Part shown: positions 1 through 6,477 of the stretch, in pieces
Layout: the number at the start of each line of letters is the position of its first letter
Numbering within the stretch: position 1 is the first letter of the stretch
Origin: JAZDJJ01 sp043804035
GTDB lineage: Bacteria; Bacteroidota; Bacteroidia; Palsa-948
DNA length: 10,803 nucleotides
NCBI GenBank assembly: GCA_043804035.1
Contig: JAZDJJ010000074.1
Location: forward strand, 1-10,803
Direction: 5' to 3'
Made by a program: the position numbers and the translations under genes
Notes under the pieces: generated by a model
Database searches by the model: none
What the model was told of the DNA's origin: nothing
The model's input: the letters and a program-made list of their open reading frames with translations, nothing else

Positions 1-106
1 TAATGGAGGGTTCATTAGGATTATATTGATTGCTAATCAAAATATTCTGTCCGAATAATATATTATGAGACAGAATAAAAATTATCAGATAAAATATATT
101 TTTCAT
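1..106 (-). CDS. Secreted protein, 5' end only (cut by window edge)
   Basis: This leftward reading frame starts with ATG at 106-104 and is still open at base 1, giving 35 codons. The first 20 residues, MKNIFYLIIFILSHNILFGQ, have a basic start, a hydrophobic core and a small-residue/Gln end, which is a typical Bacteroidota signal peptide. The mature protein would begin about NILISNQYNPNEPSI. The 'ISNQ..PNEPSI' wording reminds me of the N-termini of secreted BNR/sialidase-type beta-propeller proteins, but 15 mature residues cannot settle this. The gene runs divergently from the thioredoxin-like gene at 460, with about 350 bases between them. I saw no convincing promoter motif upstream. The signal peptide makes a real gene likely; the function is unknown. 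Confidence 0.6.
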   Translation of the reverse strand, partial: MKNIFYLIIFILSHNILFGQNILISNQYNPNEPSI

Positions 107-459
107 TTGAAAAAGTGTTAAAGATTATATTTTACTACACAAGCAAATAATATTACAACTTATTTTTAAATCTATAAAATAATTTTAACTCTTTAATTTC
201 TACACCACTCACCGCATAAAAATCAAAAACAATTTGTAAAGGAAAATAATTATTTTTGTGTTTTCTGTTTTGTTGTTACATTATTTTTATTCAAAGCTTG
301 CTAACAGCAAAAGTTACGTATCCTCATACGAAAAGCAAAAACACGGTGTGAGTAATCAGAAAATAATTTTTAAAAACTACAGCAATGTGTATTAATTTTA
401 CATTATCAATATTTTACCAAAACGCTTCAAAACTCAAGAAATAAATATCTTATACCACT
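107..459. other. AT-rich divergent intergenic region
   Basis: I see no gene in this stretch, which separates two divergent secreted-protein genes. It contains one TATTTTTG (251-258, + strand) that matches the Bacteroidota -7 consensus, but it lacks a TTG about 20 bases upstream and lies 200 bases from the next start. Two tiny hairpins are present: TTGCT/AGCAA at 298-310 and CGTAT/ATACG at 317-330. Neither resembles a known riboswitch. Confidence 0.5.
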
Positions 460-969
460 ATGAAAAAAATTCTTATCGCAATCACATTGATTATCTTTTC
501 GTCACAGGGAGTTATTTCCCATCAGCAAGGACCAAAAGTTGGATTAGAAATCGGCGACATAGCTCCCGAAATAAATCTTCCGAACACGGATAAAAAACTA
601 ATTGCTCTATCTTCTCTCAGAGGAAAAATAGTTCTTGTTGATTTTTGGGCTGCATGGTGCGGACCATGCAGAATAGAAAATCCGAATATTGTTGCCGTTT
701 ACCAAAAATTTAAAGAGACAAAAAGTTTTGAAATATACAGCGTGTCGCTTGACAATAATAAACAGGCATGGATGAACGCTATTCAAAAAGATAATCTTTT
801 CTGGACCAATCATGTGAGCGATCTTAAATGGTGGTACAGCGAAGCAGCAAAAACATATAACATAAGTTCTATCCCCGCTAGTATGCTGATTGATGCAAAT
901 GGAATTATCATTGCAAAAAATCTCCGAGGTCAGGCATTAGAGGAAGAATTACAAAAATACATTAAGTAA
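460..969 (+). CDS. Periplasmic TlpA/ResA-like thioredoxin-fold protein
   Basis: This 169-residue protein is predicted to be a secreted thiol-disulfide oxidoreductase. Residues 1-20 form a signal peptide (MKK, then a hydrophobic core) with no lipobox cysteine, so it should be periplasmic and soluble. The mature part opens with the AhpC/TlpA-type phrase 'IGDIAPEINLP' (31-41). It continues with 'VDFWAAWCGPC' (60-70), whose C67-G-P-C70 is the redox-active thioredoxin motif, and the cis-proline segment 'SSIPASMLID' with P139. The length is normal for single-domain TlpA-like proteins. In this family the role is reduction of disulfides in exported proteins or cytochrome c apoproteins, but nothing nearby identifies a substrate. 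No Shine-Dalgarno is visible. The gene stands alone; a hairpin repeat and then an IS5 element follow its stop codon. Confidence 0.88.
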   Translation: MKKILIAITLIIFSSQGVISHQQGPKVGLEIGDIAPEINLPNTDKKLIALSSLRGKIVLVDFWAAWCGPCRIENPNIVAVYQKFKETKSFEIYSVSLDNNKQAWMNAIQKDNLFWTNHVSDLKWWYSEAAKTYNISSIPASMLIDANGIIIAKNLRGQALEEELQKYIK

Positions 970-991
970 CTGATGTTACGCAAACGGAATA

Positions 992-1028
992 CGTCATTGC
1001 GAGGGAGGTTACAACCGAAGCAATCTTA
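992..1028. repeat. Small dispersed hairpin repeat
   Basis: The unit starts CGTCATTGCGAGG and ends CGAAGCAATCTT. It folds on itself: ATTGC (996-1000) pairs with GCAAT (1020-1024), and GGTT (1007-1010) pairs with AACC (1013-1016). The 'GTCATTGCGAGG...CGAAGCAATCT' frame resembles short intergenic repeats that I recognise as widespread in environmental bacterial genomes. It lies 23 bases after the thioredoxin-like gene and could serve as its 3' structure. The IS5 left end begins 2 bases after it. Confidence 0.55.
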
Positions 1029-1030
1029 TA

Positions 1031-1046
1031 GGGCAGTTCCAAAAAT
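1031..1046 (+). repeat. IS5 terminal inverted repeat, left
   Basis: The 16 bases GGGCAGTTCCAAAAAT match the inverted complement of 2386-2401 with one mismatch (A versus G at position 5). Confidence 0.85.
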
Positions 1047-1186
1047 ACATTTTTCATAAAATCCCTTTCATCCGTGATAAGATTTTCAAAATTTTTTTGA
1101 ATAATTTTTTTTTCCATTTTTATTTTTTCAATCTATTTTTTTCGTTTTTTTTTACAATAGAATTATTCATTTTTTTTGCTTTTTTG

Positions 1187-2287
1187 TTAACAACTGTTTG
1201 ATTTTACCGTTTGGGCACACCTCGCCCTTGAGAGATTGAGTTGTACTGCTCTGCAAATATTATAAGTTAGATTGGTTAATCCGATAACTACTCGCGCCCT
1301 CGCTATTCCTATAATTCGCATATAACTTCCGTGCATGCTATTTTCCATAAATCCAAAAATATGTTCTACACGCGCTCTGTATTTTGATTTGTTTTTATTG
1401 CTTTCTTTTTGTGCCTCAGTAAGCGGTTTGTTTTTGTATCCTTTCTCGTGTACTTTATTTACCATTTCTGCTTTGTTAATCGTTGTTTCTTGTTTTTCAC
1501 CTGTGTAAGCACTATCTGCGTATAACGATTGCCCTTTATCTTTTTCAGAAAGTAATGTTTCTAATGCTTGTGAATCATGTACGCTTGCATCAGTTATAGT
1601 GTAGTTGTCTATCAACTTGCTTCCCAAATCAGCTTTTACATGGTTTTTATATCCGTAGTATGTTTGATTATTTTTCTCGGTCCAACGAGCATCTCTATCC
1701 TTATGCATTAGTTTGTGTTTCTGCTTTTCTTCTTTCCAAGTAATTGGTGTTTCGCCTTCTTTTATGGTTTTGTTTTCTTCTCTGCTGTTGCGCTGACGAG
1801 GAACTTCATGAAAACTTGCATCTACCATTTTCCCCTCTGACATTATCAACTTTTGTTTTTCTAATTCTTTGTAAAAACAATCAAATAATTTTCTCTCATT
1901 ATTATTTTTCTTTAATTTTTCTTTAAATGTCCATATTGTATTGGTGTCAGGAACATTATGACTAAATTCTAATCCTATAAATCGTTGAAAAGTTAAACGG
2001 TCATTAATCTGAAATTCCATTTGTTCATCTGATAAATTGTATAACCGTTGTAAAATAATTACTTTGAACATCAATACATAATCATACGGTTTTGCGCCAG
2101 CTTTGCTTTTACGCTCCGTTTTCTGATAAATTTTATCTAGCGTTTTCCGGAACATCTCAAAGTTAATTTTACTGCTCAGTTTTTCCAATGGGTCATTGAG
2201 GTTACTGAGCTTTTCTAATCGCTCGTACTCATCAAAAAATCCCCGCGACGATTGTTTTTTACTTGACATATAGTTCGGCAAGCTCAC
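1187..2287 (-). CDS. IS5-family DDE transposase
   Basis: This 366-residue protein is intact. Residues about 40-120 form the N-terminal IS5 domain, including 'YDYVLMFKVIILQRLYNLSDEQMEFQ' (split here only as a landmark) and 'FQRFIGL'. The catalytic acidic residues are visible: D156 in 'MVDASFHE', D258 in 'YADSAYTG' and E308 in 'RARVEHIFG'. The 'DARWTEKNNQTYYGYKNHVK' block (199-218) is typical of the family. The length and terminal repeats suggest a potentially active element. The longest frame begins at GTG 2287-2285. An in-frame ATG at 2269-2267 (MSSKKQ...) is an equally plausible start, and no Shine-Dalgarno decides between them. A -7-like TATTTTTG lies at 2323-2316 on the same strand, but no TTG sits at the expected distance upstream. 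Confidence 0.92.
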   Translation of the reverse strand: MSLPNYMSSKKQSSRGFFDEYERLEKLSNLNDPLEKLSSKINFEMFRKTLDKIYQKTERKSKAGAKPYDYVLMFKVIILQRLYNLSDEQMEFQINDRLTFQRFIGLEFSHNVPDTNTIWTFKEKLKKNNNERKLFDCFYKELEKQKLIMSEGKMVDASFHEVPRQRNSREENKTIKEGETPITWKEEKQKHKLMHKDRDARWTEKNNQTYYGYKNHVKADLGSKLIDNYTITDASVHDSQALETLLSEKDKGQSLYADSAYTGEKQETTINKAEMVNKVHEKGYKNKPLTEAQKESNKNKSKYRARVEHIFGFMENSMHGSYMRIIGIARARVVIGLTNLTYNICRAVQLNLSRARCAQTVKSNSC

Positions 2288-2385
2288 TACAAGTATTTTG
2301 TTTTTTTATATGCCACAAAAATACTATTTTTGTCTTTTCTATAGTTGTTATGTTATTTTTTTTAAATGAAAAACTGATAACGGCA

Positions 2386-2401
2386 ATTTTTGGAACCGCC
2401 C
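2386..2401 (-). repeat. IS5 terminal inverted repeat, right
   Basis: Read on the minus strand this is GGGCGGTTCCAAAAAT, the partner of 1031-1046. It lies about 100 bp upstream of the transposase start, so it also defines the promoter side of the element. Confidence 0.85.
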
Positions 2402-2442
2402 TTAAGGATATTGTAAAATAAGTTCTTCATATCAATCGCTAT

Positions 2443-3126
2443 ATGATATCAGATTTCCTTTCACTTATTTTCCCCAAGGTGTGTTTTTCCTGTGGAAAAA
2501 GTTTATACAAAAGCGAAGAATGTATCTGCCTATATTGTTTGTACCATCTACCGAAAACCAATTTTCATTTTTATACCAATAATCCGGTGATGAAACTATT
2601 CTGGGGTAGAGTTGATATTTTTTCTGCTACATCGTTATATGGTTTTTTGAAAGGTGGAAAAGTTCAACACTTAATCCATCAATTGAAATACAGAGGGAAA
2701 AAAGAAATCGGTGTTTCTATTGGAAAATATTATGGCAATGAATTAAAATCATCTCCGCTTTTTAGAGGAATGAATATAATCATTCCTGTTCCGCTACACC
2801 CTGAGAAACTCAAAAAACGTGGATACAATCAAAGCGAAACATTTGCTCACGGACTTTCTAAAAGTTTAGAAATAGAAAATGAAAATGATTTACTAATTCG
2901 CGCATATTCTTCTGAAACGCAAACCAAAAAATCACGATTTGCACGATGGAAGAATGTGGAATCCATCTTCAAAATAACTCAACCAAAAAAACTTCAGGAC
3001 AAACATATTCTTCTGGTAGATGATGTAGTAACCACTGGTGCAACTCTTGAATCCTGCGCACATAAAATTCTGGATGTTCCAGGAACCAAAGTGAGTGTGG
3101 CTACTATTGCTTGTACGATGCATTGA
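2443..3126 (+). CDS. comF: ComF-family phosphoribosyltransferase-like protein
   Basis: This 227-residue protein has the ComF layout. An N-terminal zinc-finger-like section carries C14-x2-C17 and C29-x2-C32, with an extra C27. The family motif 'LKYRGKK' is at 81-87, 'IPVPLHPEKLKKRGYNQSE' at 114-132, and the PRPP-binding loop 'LLVDDVVTTGAT' at 190-201. ComF proteins are needed for DNA transport into the cytosol during natural transformation in several bacteria. In Bacteroidota the gene is near-universal and the role is less certain. Length is normal and the frame is intact. The start is 41 bases from the IS5 right end, so the insertion may have replaced or supplied upstream sequence. The gene converges with etfA; the 60-base gap holds no obvious terminator hairpin. 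Confidence 0.92.
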   Translation: MISDFLSLIFPKVCFSCGKSLYKSEECICLYCLYHLPKTNFHFYTNNPVMKLFWGRVDIFSATSLYGFLKGGKVQHLIHQLKYRGKKEIGVSIGKYYGNELKSSPLFRGMNIIIPVPLHPEKLKKRGYNQSETFAHGLSKSLEIENENDLLIRAYSSETQTKKSRFARWKNVESIFKITQPKKLQDKHILLVDDVVTTGATLESCAHKILDVPGTKVSVATIACTMH

Positions 3127-3186
3127 AAAGACAAAATGTAGTATCCTATTGTCGGGAAGTATTTCATCATCTTCGCTCAAACAAAT

Positions 3187-4200
3187 TCATTTTGTGTTTT
3201 CCTTGTAATGCTTGATAATTTTTGGAATCACATTTTCAACTTTACCGACAATCACATAATTTGCAATTTTATTAATAGGAGCATTTGGGTCGTTGTTGAT
3301 AGAAATGATGATACTGGATCCCTGCATACCGGCAAGATGTTGTATTTGTCCGGATATTCCGCAGGCAATGTAAAGTTTAGGGCGAACTGTTACTCCTGTT
3401 TGTCCTACTTGTCTGGCGTGTTCTGCGAAACCTGCATCCACCGCTGCACGTGAGGCACCTACTTCGCCACCAATCACAGAAGCAAGTTTAAACAACAACT
3501 GAAAATTCTCTGCTGAACCGATACCAAAACCGCCCGAAATAATTATTGGTGAATTTTTGATATTGATTTTGGATTTTTCTAAATGACGTTCAATGATTTT
3601 TACAACAAAGCATGTATCGTCAACATATTTGTTCACATCTAATTTCACAACTTTCCCTTCGTGATGTTGATTATAAATTGTTTTTTTCATTACTCCTTCT
3701 CTTACCGTTGCCATCTGCGGTCTGTGATTAGGATTAATGATGGTTGCGATAATGTTTCCACCAAAAGCAGGTCTTATCTGGTAAAGGAGATCTTTGTAAG
3801 TATTATTATGTTCTTCATGATTGCCAATTTTTAGTTCAGTGCAATCAGCGGTAAGTCCGCTTTTCAGTGCAGAAGAAACACGTGGTCCCAAATCGCGTCC
3901 GATAGTCGTTGCTCCTAACAATGCAATCTGAGGTTTTTGTTCCCGAAAAAGTTTTGTCATTATTGAAGCATGAGACAAAGTGGAATAAGGAGCGAGACGA
4001 GAATCATCGGCAGTATAAAGAATATCTACTCCGTATTGGAATATTTCTTTCTCAAAACTTTCAAGATTATGTCCAATCAGCAGTGCTTCAAGATGACAGT
4101 TCAATTGGCTGGCAATGCTGCGACCTTTCGTGAGAAGTTCAAAACTGACATCAGAAATTTTTTCTTCTCCCAATTCACAATAAACACAGACATTATTCAT
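3187..4200 (-). CDS. etfA: Electron-transfer flavoprotein, alpha subunit
   Basis: This 337-residue protein is the FAD-binding subunit of ETF, which accepts or donates electrons with acyl-CoA dehydrogenases. The N-terminal nucleotide-binding-fold domain spans about 1-195 and includes 'GATTIGRDLGPRVSS' (96-110) and 'RPAFGGNIIATI' (143-154). The C-terminal FAD domain shows 'SGGFGIGSAENF' (222-233), 'GASRAAVDAG' (248-257), 'QVGQTG' (264-269), 'GISGQIQHLAG' (281-291) and 'INNDPNAPI' (301-309). All the expected FAD contacts appear intact. It lies 28 bases downstream of etfB on the same strand, so the two are very probably cotranscribed and their products form the heterodimer. 'RPAFGGNI' is a wording I associate with the NADH-linked ETF group of anaerobes, but phylogeny would be needed to place it. 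Confidence 0.95.
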   Translation of the reverse strand: MNNVCVYCELGEEKISDVSFELLTKGRSIASQLNCHLEALLIGHNLESFEKEIFQYGVDILYTADDSRLAPYSTLSHASIMTKLFREQKPQIALLGATTIGRDLGPRVSSALKSGLTADCTELKIGNHEEHNNTYKDLLYQIRPAFGGNIIATIINPNHRPQMATVREGVMKKTIYNQHHEGKVVKLDVNKYVDDTCFVVKIIERHLEKSKINIKNSPIIISGGFGIGSAENFQLLFKLASVIGGEVGASRAAVDAGFAEHARQVGQTGVTVRPKLYIACGISGQIQHLAGMQGSSIIISINNDPNAPINKIANYVIVGKVENVIPKIIKHYKENTK

Positions 4201-4228
4201 ATTGTAAAAAGATTATTACACTTTTATT

Positions 4229-5104
4229 TTATCCGATAATATGTGATGCAATCAATTCCTTCATCAGAATATTTATATCCTCATCCTTATCTTCAAACCG
4301 CATTGATTCTTTAGATTGAAATACAATGTTGTCAATCTTTTTCACTTTTGTTGGCGAACCCTCTAATCCAAGTTGTTTGCTATCACATTCTATATCATTT
4401 ACACTCCATTCATTAATCGTAAGATATGAAGGCGAATCATTGTTTGTCAGAGAATCATCATCGTTCTCTTGCCGCTTGCTCAATGTATTTGCGTGTTTGT
4501 ATTTCATGAGGAACTTTGCATTTCTCGGTCTGCATGCTGGTGCAGAACTATTAACAGTAATAAGTAATGGCAAGTGTCCTTCAACAATTTCAACACCATG
4601 TTCCAATCTGCGTTTTACAACAATCTTTTCATCAGAAACAGAAATAATTTCTTCTGCATAAGTAATTTGCGGAATACCTAATTTCTCTGCCACCTGAGGA
4701 CCAACCTGTGCAGTATCACCGTCAATTGCTTGTCTTCCGCATAAGATGATATCAAATTTTTTTATTTTTTTTATTGCACAAGCAAGAGCGTAAGAAGTGG
4801 CAAGTGTATCGGAACCGGCAAAAGCACGGTCAGTAAGAAGTATTCCATCATCAGCACCGCGATAAAAACCTTCACGAATAATTTCTGCAGCACGAACAGG
4901 ACCCATCGTTAGCAATGTAATTGTACTTTTCGGAAATTTATCCTTGATATTAAGTGCCTGTTCAAGCGCATGCAAATCTTCAGGATTAAATATGGCAGGT
5001 AAAACCGATCTATTCACTGTGCCATCTGCTTTCATGGCATCTTTGCCAACATTCCTTGTATCGGGAACCTGTTTGGCGAGAACAATAATATTAAAAACTT
5101 TCAT
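4229..5104 (-). CDS. etfB: Electron-transfer flavoprotein, beta subunit
   Basis: This 291-residue protein is the partner of EtfA and is expected to bind AMP, or a second FAD in bifurcating types. It begins 'MKVFNIIVLAKQVPDT', the standard EtfB start, followed by 'FNPEDLHALEQAL' (39-51), 'RAFAGSDTLATSYALA' (93-108) and the nucleotide-binding motif 'CGRQAIDGDTAQVGP' (122-136). 'LGLEGSPTKV' (245-254) corresponds to the region contacting the partner and dehydrogenase. It is the first gene of the leftward etfB-etfA pair. A TAnnTTTG promoter element lies just upstream, in the 66-base gap to the divergent enoyl-CoA hydratase gene. No Shine-Dalgarno is visible. The 'DGDTAQVGP' motif is the form found in NAD(H)-using and bifurcating ETFs as well as in many other bacterial ETFs. 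Confidence 0.95.
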   Translation of the reverse strand: MKVFNIIVLAKQVPDTRNVGKDAMKADGTVNRSVLPAIFNPEDLHALEQALNIKDKFPKSTITLLTMGPVRAAEIIREGFYRGADDGILLTDRAFAGSDTLATSYALACAIKKIKKFDIILCGRQAIDGDTAQVGPQVAEKLGIPQITYAEEIISVSDEKIVVKRRLEHGVEIVEGHLPLLITVNSSAPACRPRNAKFLMKYKHANTLSKRQENDDDSLTNNDSPSYLTINEWSVNDIECDSKQLGLEGSPTKVKKIDNIVFQSKESMRFEDKDEDINILMKELIASHIIG

Positions 5105-5129
5105 GTTTATTCAAACTTAATAAAGTTGG

Positions 5130-5137
5130 CAAATGTA
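5130..5137 (-). promoter_or_regulatory. Bacteroidota -7 element for etfBA
   Basis: On the minus strand 5137-5130 reads TACATTTG, a full match to TAnnTTTG. It is 25 bases upstream of the etfB ATG, so transcription would start with a short leader. I see no matching TTTG about 20 bases further upstream, so only half of the promoter is supported. Confidence 0.45.
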
Positions 5138-5170
5138 ATAAAATAAGTAAAAAGTATATCTTTAAAAATT

Positions 5171-5959
5171 ATGAAAGGAAAAGTATCATCAATAATTCAA
5201 AACGGTATTGCCACCGTTATCTTTTTTCACCCACAAAGCAATTCATTGCCGGGAGAAATTCTCAGAAAACTTGCCGAAGAAATTTTTTTAGCAGGAAATA
5301 ATCCGAAAGTAAAAGTTATCATTCTGAAAAGCGAAGGCGATAAAACATTTTGTGCAGGAGCATCGTTTGACGAACTCATTGGTATAAAAAATTTTGAAGA
5401 AGGAAAAAAATTTTTTGCTGACTTTGCACTAATGATAAATGCTATTCGCAAAGTACCAAAGTTTGTGATTGCACGGGTGCAAGGAAAAACAGTAGGTGGA
5501 GGTGTTGGACTTGCGGCAGCAGCAGATTATACACTGGCAGTGCAGGATGCTTCAATTCGTTTGAGTGAACTTGCTCTGCAAATCGGACCTTTTATGATTG
5601 GTCCGGCAGTGGAAAGAAAAATTGGCAACTCTGCTTTCGCTGCACTCACAATAAATCCTATTGAATGGAAAACGGCAAACTGGGCAAGAGAAAAAGGATT
5701 GTATGCAGATATTTTTCCATCAGTCACAGAACTTGACAATGCCATAAATTCACTGGCAGAAAAACTTACGCGGAGTAATATGGAAACTATGACTCAATTA
5801 AAAAAAATGTTGTGGAAAGGAACAGAAAATTGGGATACAATTCTTGCCGAACAGGCAGAGATAAGCGGAAGATTGGTTCTTTCTGAGTTTACTCACCAGT
5901 ACATTAAAAAGTTCAAAGCGACAAATGAAAGAGCATACTCAAAATGTAACTTTTTATGA
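5171..5959 (+). CDS. Enoyl-CoA hydratase/isomerase family protein
   Basis: This 262-residue crotonase-fold protein acts on acyl-CoA thioesters. The two oxyanion-hole segments are clear: 'CAGASFDEL' (61-69) and 'GGGVGLAAAADYTLA' (109-123). One catalytic glutamate is retained, E133 in 'RLSELALQIG', equivalent to Glu164 of rat mitochondrial hydratase. The position of the other hydratase glutamate (Glu144 in rat) is glycine here (G113). 'GPFMIGPAVERKIG' (139-152) matches a Bacteroidota-specific subgroup that I recall being annotated as enoyl-CoA or methylglutaconyl-CoA hydratase. It starts 66 bases from the divergent etfB, which supports a role in acyl-CoA metabolism shared with ETF. A TATCTTTA (5157-5164) only 6 bases before the ATG resembles a -7 box and would give an almost leaderless message. 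The exact substrate is unknown. Confidence 0.9.
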   Translation: MKGKVSSIIQNGIATVIFFHPQSNSLPGEILRKLAEEIFLAGNNPKVKVIILKSEGDKTFCAGASFDELIGIKNFEEGKKFFADFALMINAIRKVPKFVIARVQGKTVGGGVGLAAAADYTLAVQDASIRLSELALQIGPFMIGPAVERKIGNSAFAALTINPIEWKTANWAREKGLYADIFPSVTELDNAINSLAEKLTRSNMETMTQLKKMLWKGTENWDTILAEQAEISGRLVLSEFTHQYIKKFKATNERAYSKCNFL

Positions 5960-6001
5960 GAGCAAGAGATTGTCAATATTTTTCAAGACAAAAGAAAAAG
6001 A

Positions 6002-6129
6002 AATTATCTCATTAGTTCGTCCAATTATCTCCTCTCGCCAAGACGCAAAGCCGCAAAGAAAGGCGGGCTTTGACCCGTCATCTCAATCAATTATCTCCTT
6101 AGTTCGTCATGGCGGACTTGATCCGCCAT
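6002..6129. repeat. Composite of dispersed short repeats with palindromes
   Basis: AATTATCTC(A)TTAGTTCGTC at 6002-6021 recurs as AATTATCTC(C)TTAGTTCGTC at 6089-6108. The second copy runs into a perfect 8-bp palindrome, ATGGCGGA (6109-6116) and TCCGCCAT (6122-6129), with a CTTGA loop. A related, weaker palindrome, GGCGGG...CCCGTC, is at 6062-6079 and is likewise followed by CATCTCAAT. Between the copies, 6033-6056 (CTCGCCAAGACGCAAAG and onward) resembles another common intergenic repeat. The shared palindrome-plus-CATCTCAAT layout suggests two members of one REP-like family. Confidence 0.6.
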
Positions 6130-6208
6130 CTCAATAAAGAACCACTACTAAAAAAATGACTTTCGTAATATTTCTTGCGTAAGTCCTGAAACTAAAACTT
6201 AAATTATC

Positions 6209-6246
6209 AGGAGGATCAAATTATGAAAAAACTAATTATTACCTGA
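6209..6246 (+). pseudogene. Gene-start remnant: SD plus 7 codons
   Basis: A perfect AGGAGG (6209-6214) is followed 8 bases later by ATG (6223), and the frame reads MKKLIIT before TGA (6244-6246). A strong Shine-Dalgarno followed by a lysine-rich, hydrophobic start is how secreted-protein genes begin, as at 8399-8413 in this window. I infer the 5' end of a lost gene, cut where rearranged DNA begins; a chance match is possible. Confidence 0.35.
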
Positions 6247-6311
6247 ATCCGTGAATGAAAAAACATCGGTAAAATATTTTTCAATAAAACCGAAAAAAAT
6301 ATTTTTTTTAT

Positions 6312-6338
6312 TTTCTTCTATAAAACTTTTGGTTGGAA
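6312..6338 (+). repeat. 27-bp direct repeat, copy 1
   Basis: Positions 6312-6338 (TTTCTTCTATAAAAC, then TTTTGGTTGGAA) are identical to 7251-7277 over 27 bases. The flanking bases differ on both sides. The copies bracket the half-site, the PIN cassette and the attC-like site. Confidence 0.85.
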
Positions 6339-6381
6339 GAAAAGTTACTTGACAAGGTAGTGCTACAAAGCTCCGCCTACG

Positions 6382-6407
6382 CCAATCTGCAGGTCGTTAG
6401 CGGTAAG
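6382..6407 (+). other. attC-like 3' half-site (left cassette boundary)
   Basis: CGTTAGCGGTAAG at 6395-6407 matches CGTTAGCAGTAAG at 7208-7220 in 12 of 13 bases. The preceding bases also align, with CAATC 7 bases before each CGTTAGC. No GCTAAC partner is present upstream, so only the right half of a site is seen. That is expected at the left edge of a cassette inserted next to another site. The canonical GTTRRRY box is not matched exactly (GTTAGCG). Confidence 0.5.
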
Positions 6408-6426
6408 CCATAAAAAAACAGAAATA

Positions 6427-6458
6427 TTTGGTTGATTTTGATTATTTTTGTAATTTTG
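6427..6458 (+). promoter_or_regulatory. Bacteroidota promoter of the PIN cassette
   Basis: TTTG at 6427-6430, 20 bases of spacer, and TAATTTTG at 6451-6458 match the phylum consensus TTTG-N19/20-TAnnTTTG very well. The predicted transcript starts about 12 bases before the ATG at 6478, with no Shine-Dalgarno. The promoter lies inside the putative cassette, so the PIN gene would not depend on outside transcription. Confidence 0.62.
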
Positions 6459-6477
6459 TCTAAAGATAGAAACAAAT

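Larger units (their letters stand above)
1031..2401 (-). mobile_element. IS5-family insertion sequence, complete
   Basis: The element is 1371 bp long. Its terminal inverted repeats are GGGCAGTTCCAAAAAT at 1031-1046 and, on the opposite strand, GGGCGGTTCCAAAAAT at 2401-2386, matching at 15 of 16 positions. A single transposase gene reads leftward inside. About 140 bp of T-rich noncoding DNA lies between the transposase stop and the left end. I do not see a clean target duplication: the left flank ends CTTATA and the right flank begins TTAAGG. The right flank does start with TTAA, which fits the YTAR-type targets of IS5 relatives. The insertion separates the thioredoxin-like gene from comF and does not break a recognisable gene. 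Confidence 0.88.
5960..6477. other. Gene-poor patchwork of repeats and remnants
   Basis: This 518-base stretch has no complete gene. From left to right it holds two copies of an AATTATCTCnTTAGTTCGTC repeat with palindromes (6002-6129), a Shine-Dalgarno followed by an aborted 7-codon frame (6209-6246), an AT-rich section, one copy of a 27-bp direct repeat (6312-6338), an attC-like 3' half-site (ending 6407) and the promoter of the PIN gene (6427-6458). An open frame crossing 5925-6137 is made of repeat sequence and I do not regard it as a gene. Confidence 0.6.

Noticed and set aside
298..330. Small hairpins in the first intergenic region as a riboswitch or attC site
   Set aside because: The stems are only 5 bp, and the GCTAAC-like bases have no distant partner.
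6002..6129. CRISPR array
   Set aside because: Only two imperfect copies of the repeat, no regular spacers and no cas genes.
5925..6137. 70-codon frame overlapping the end of the hydratase gene
   Set aside because: Most of it is dispersed-repeat sequence with palindromes, and there is no ribosome site or family resemblance.
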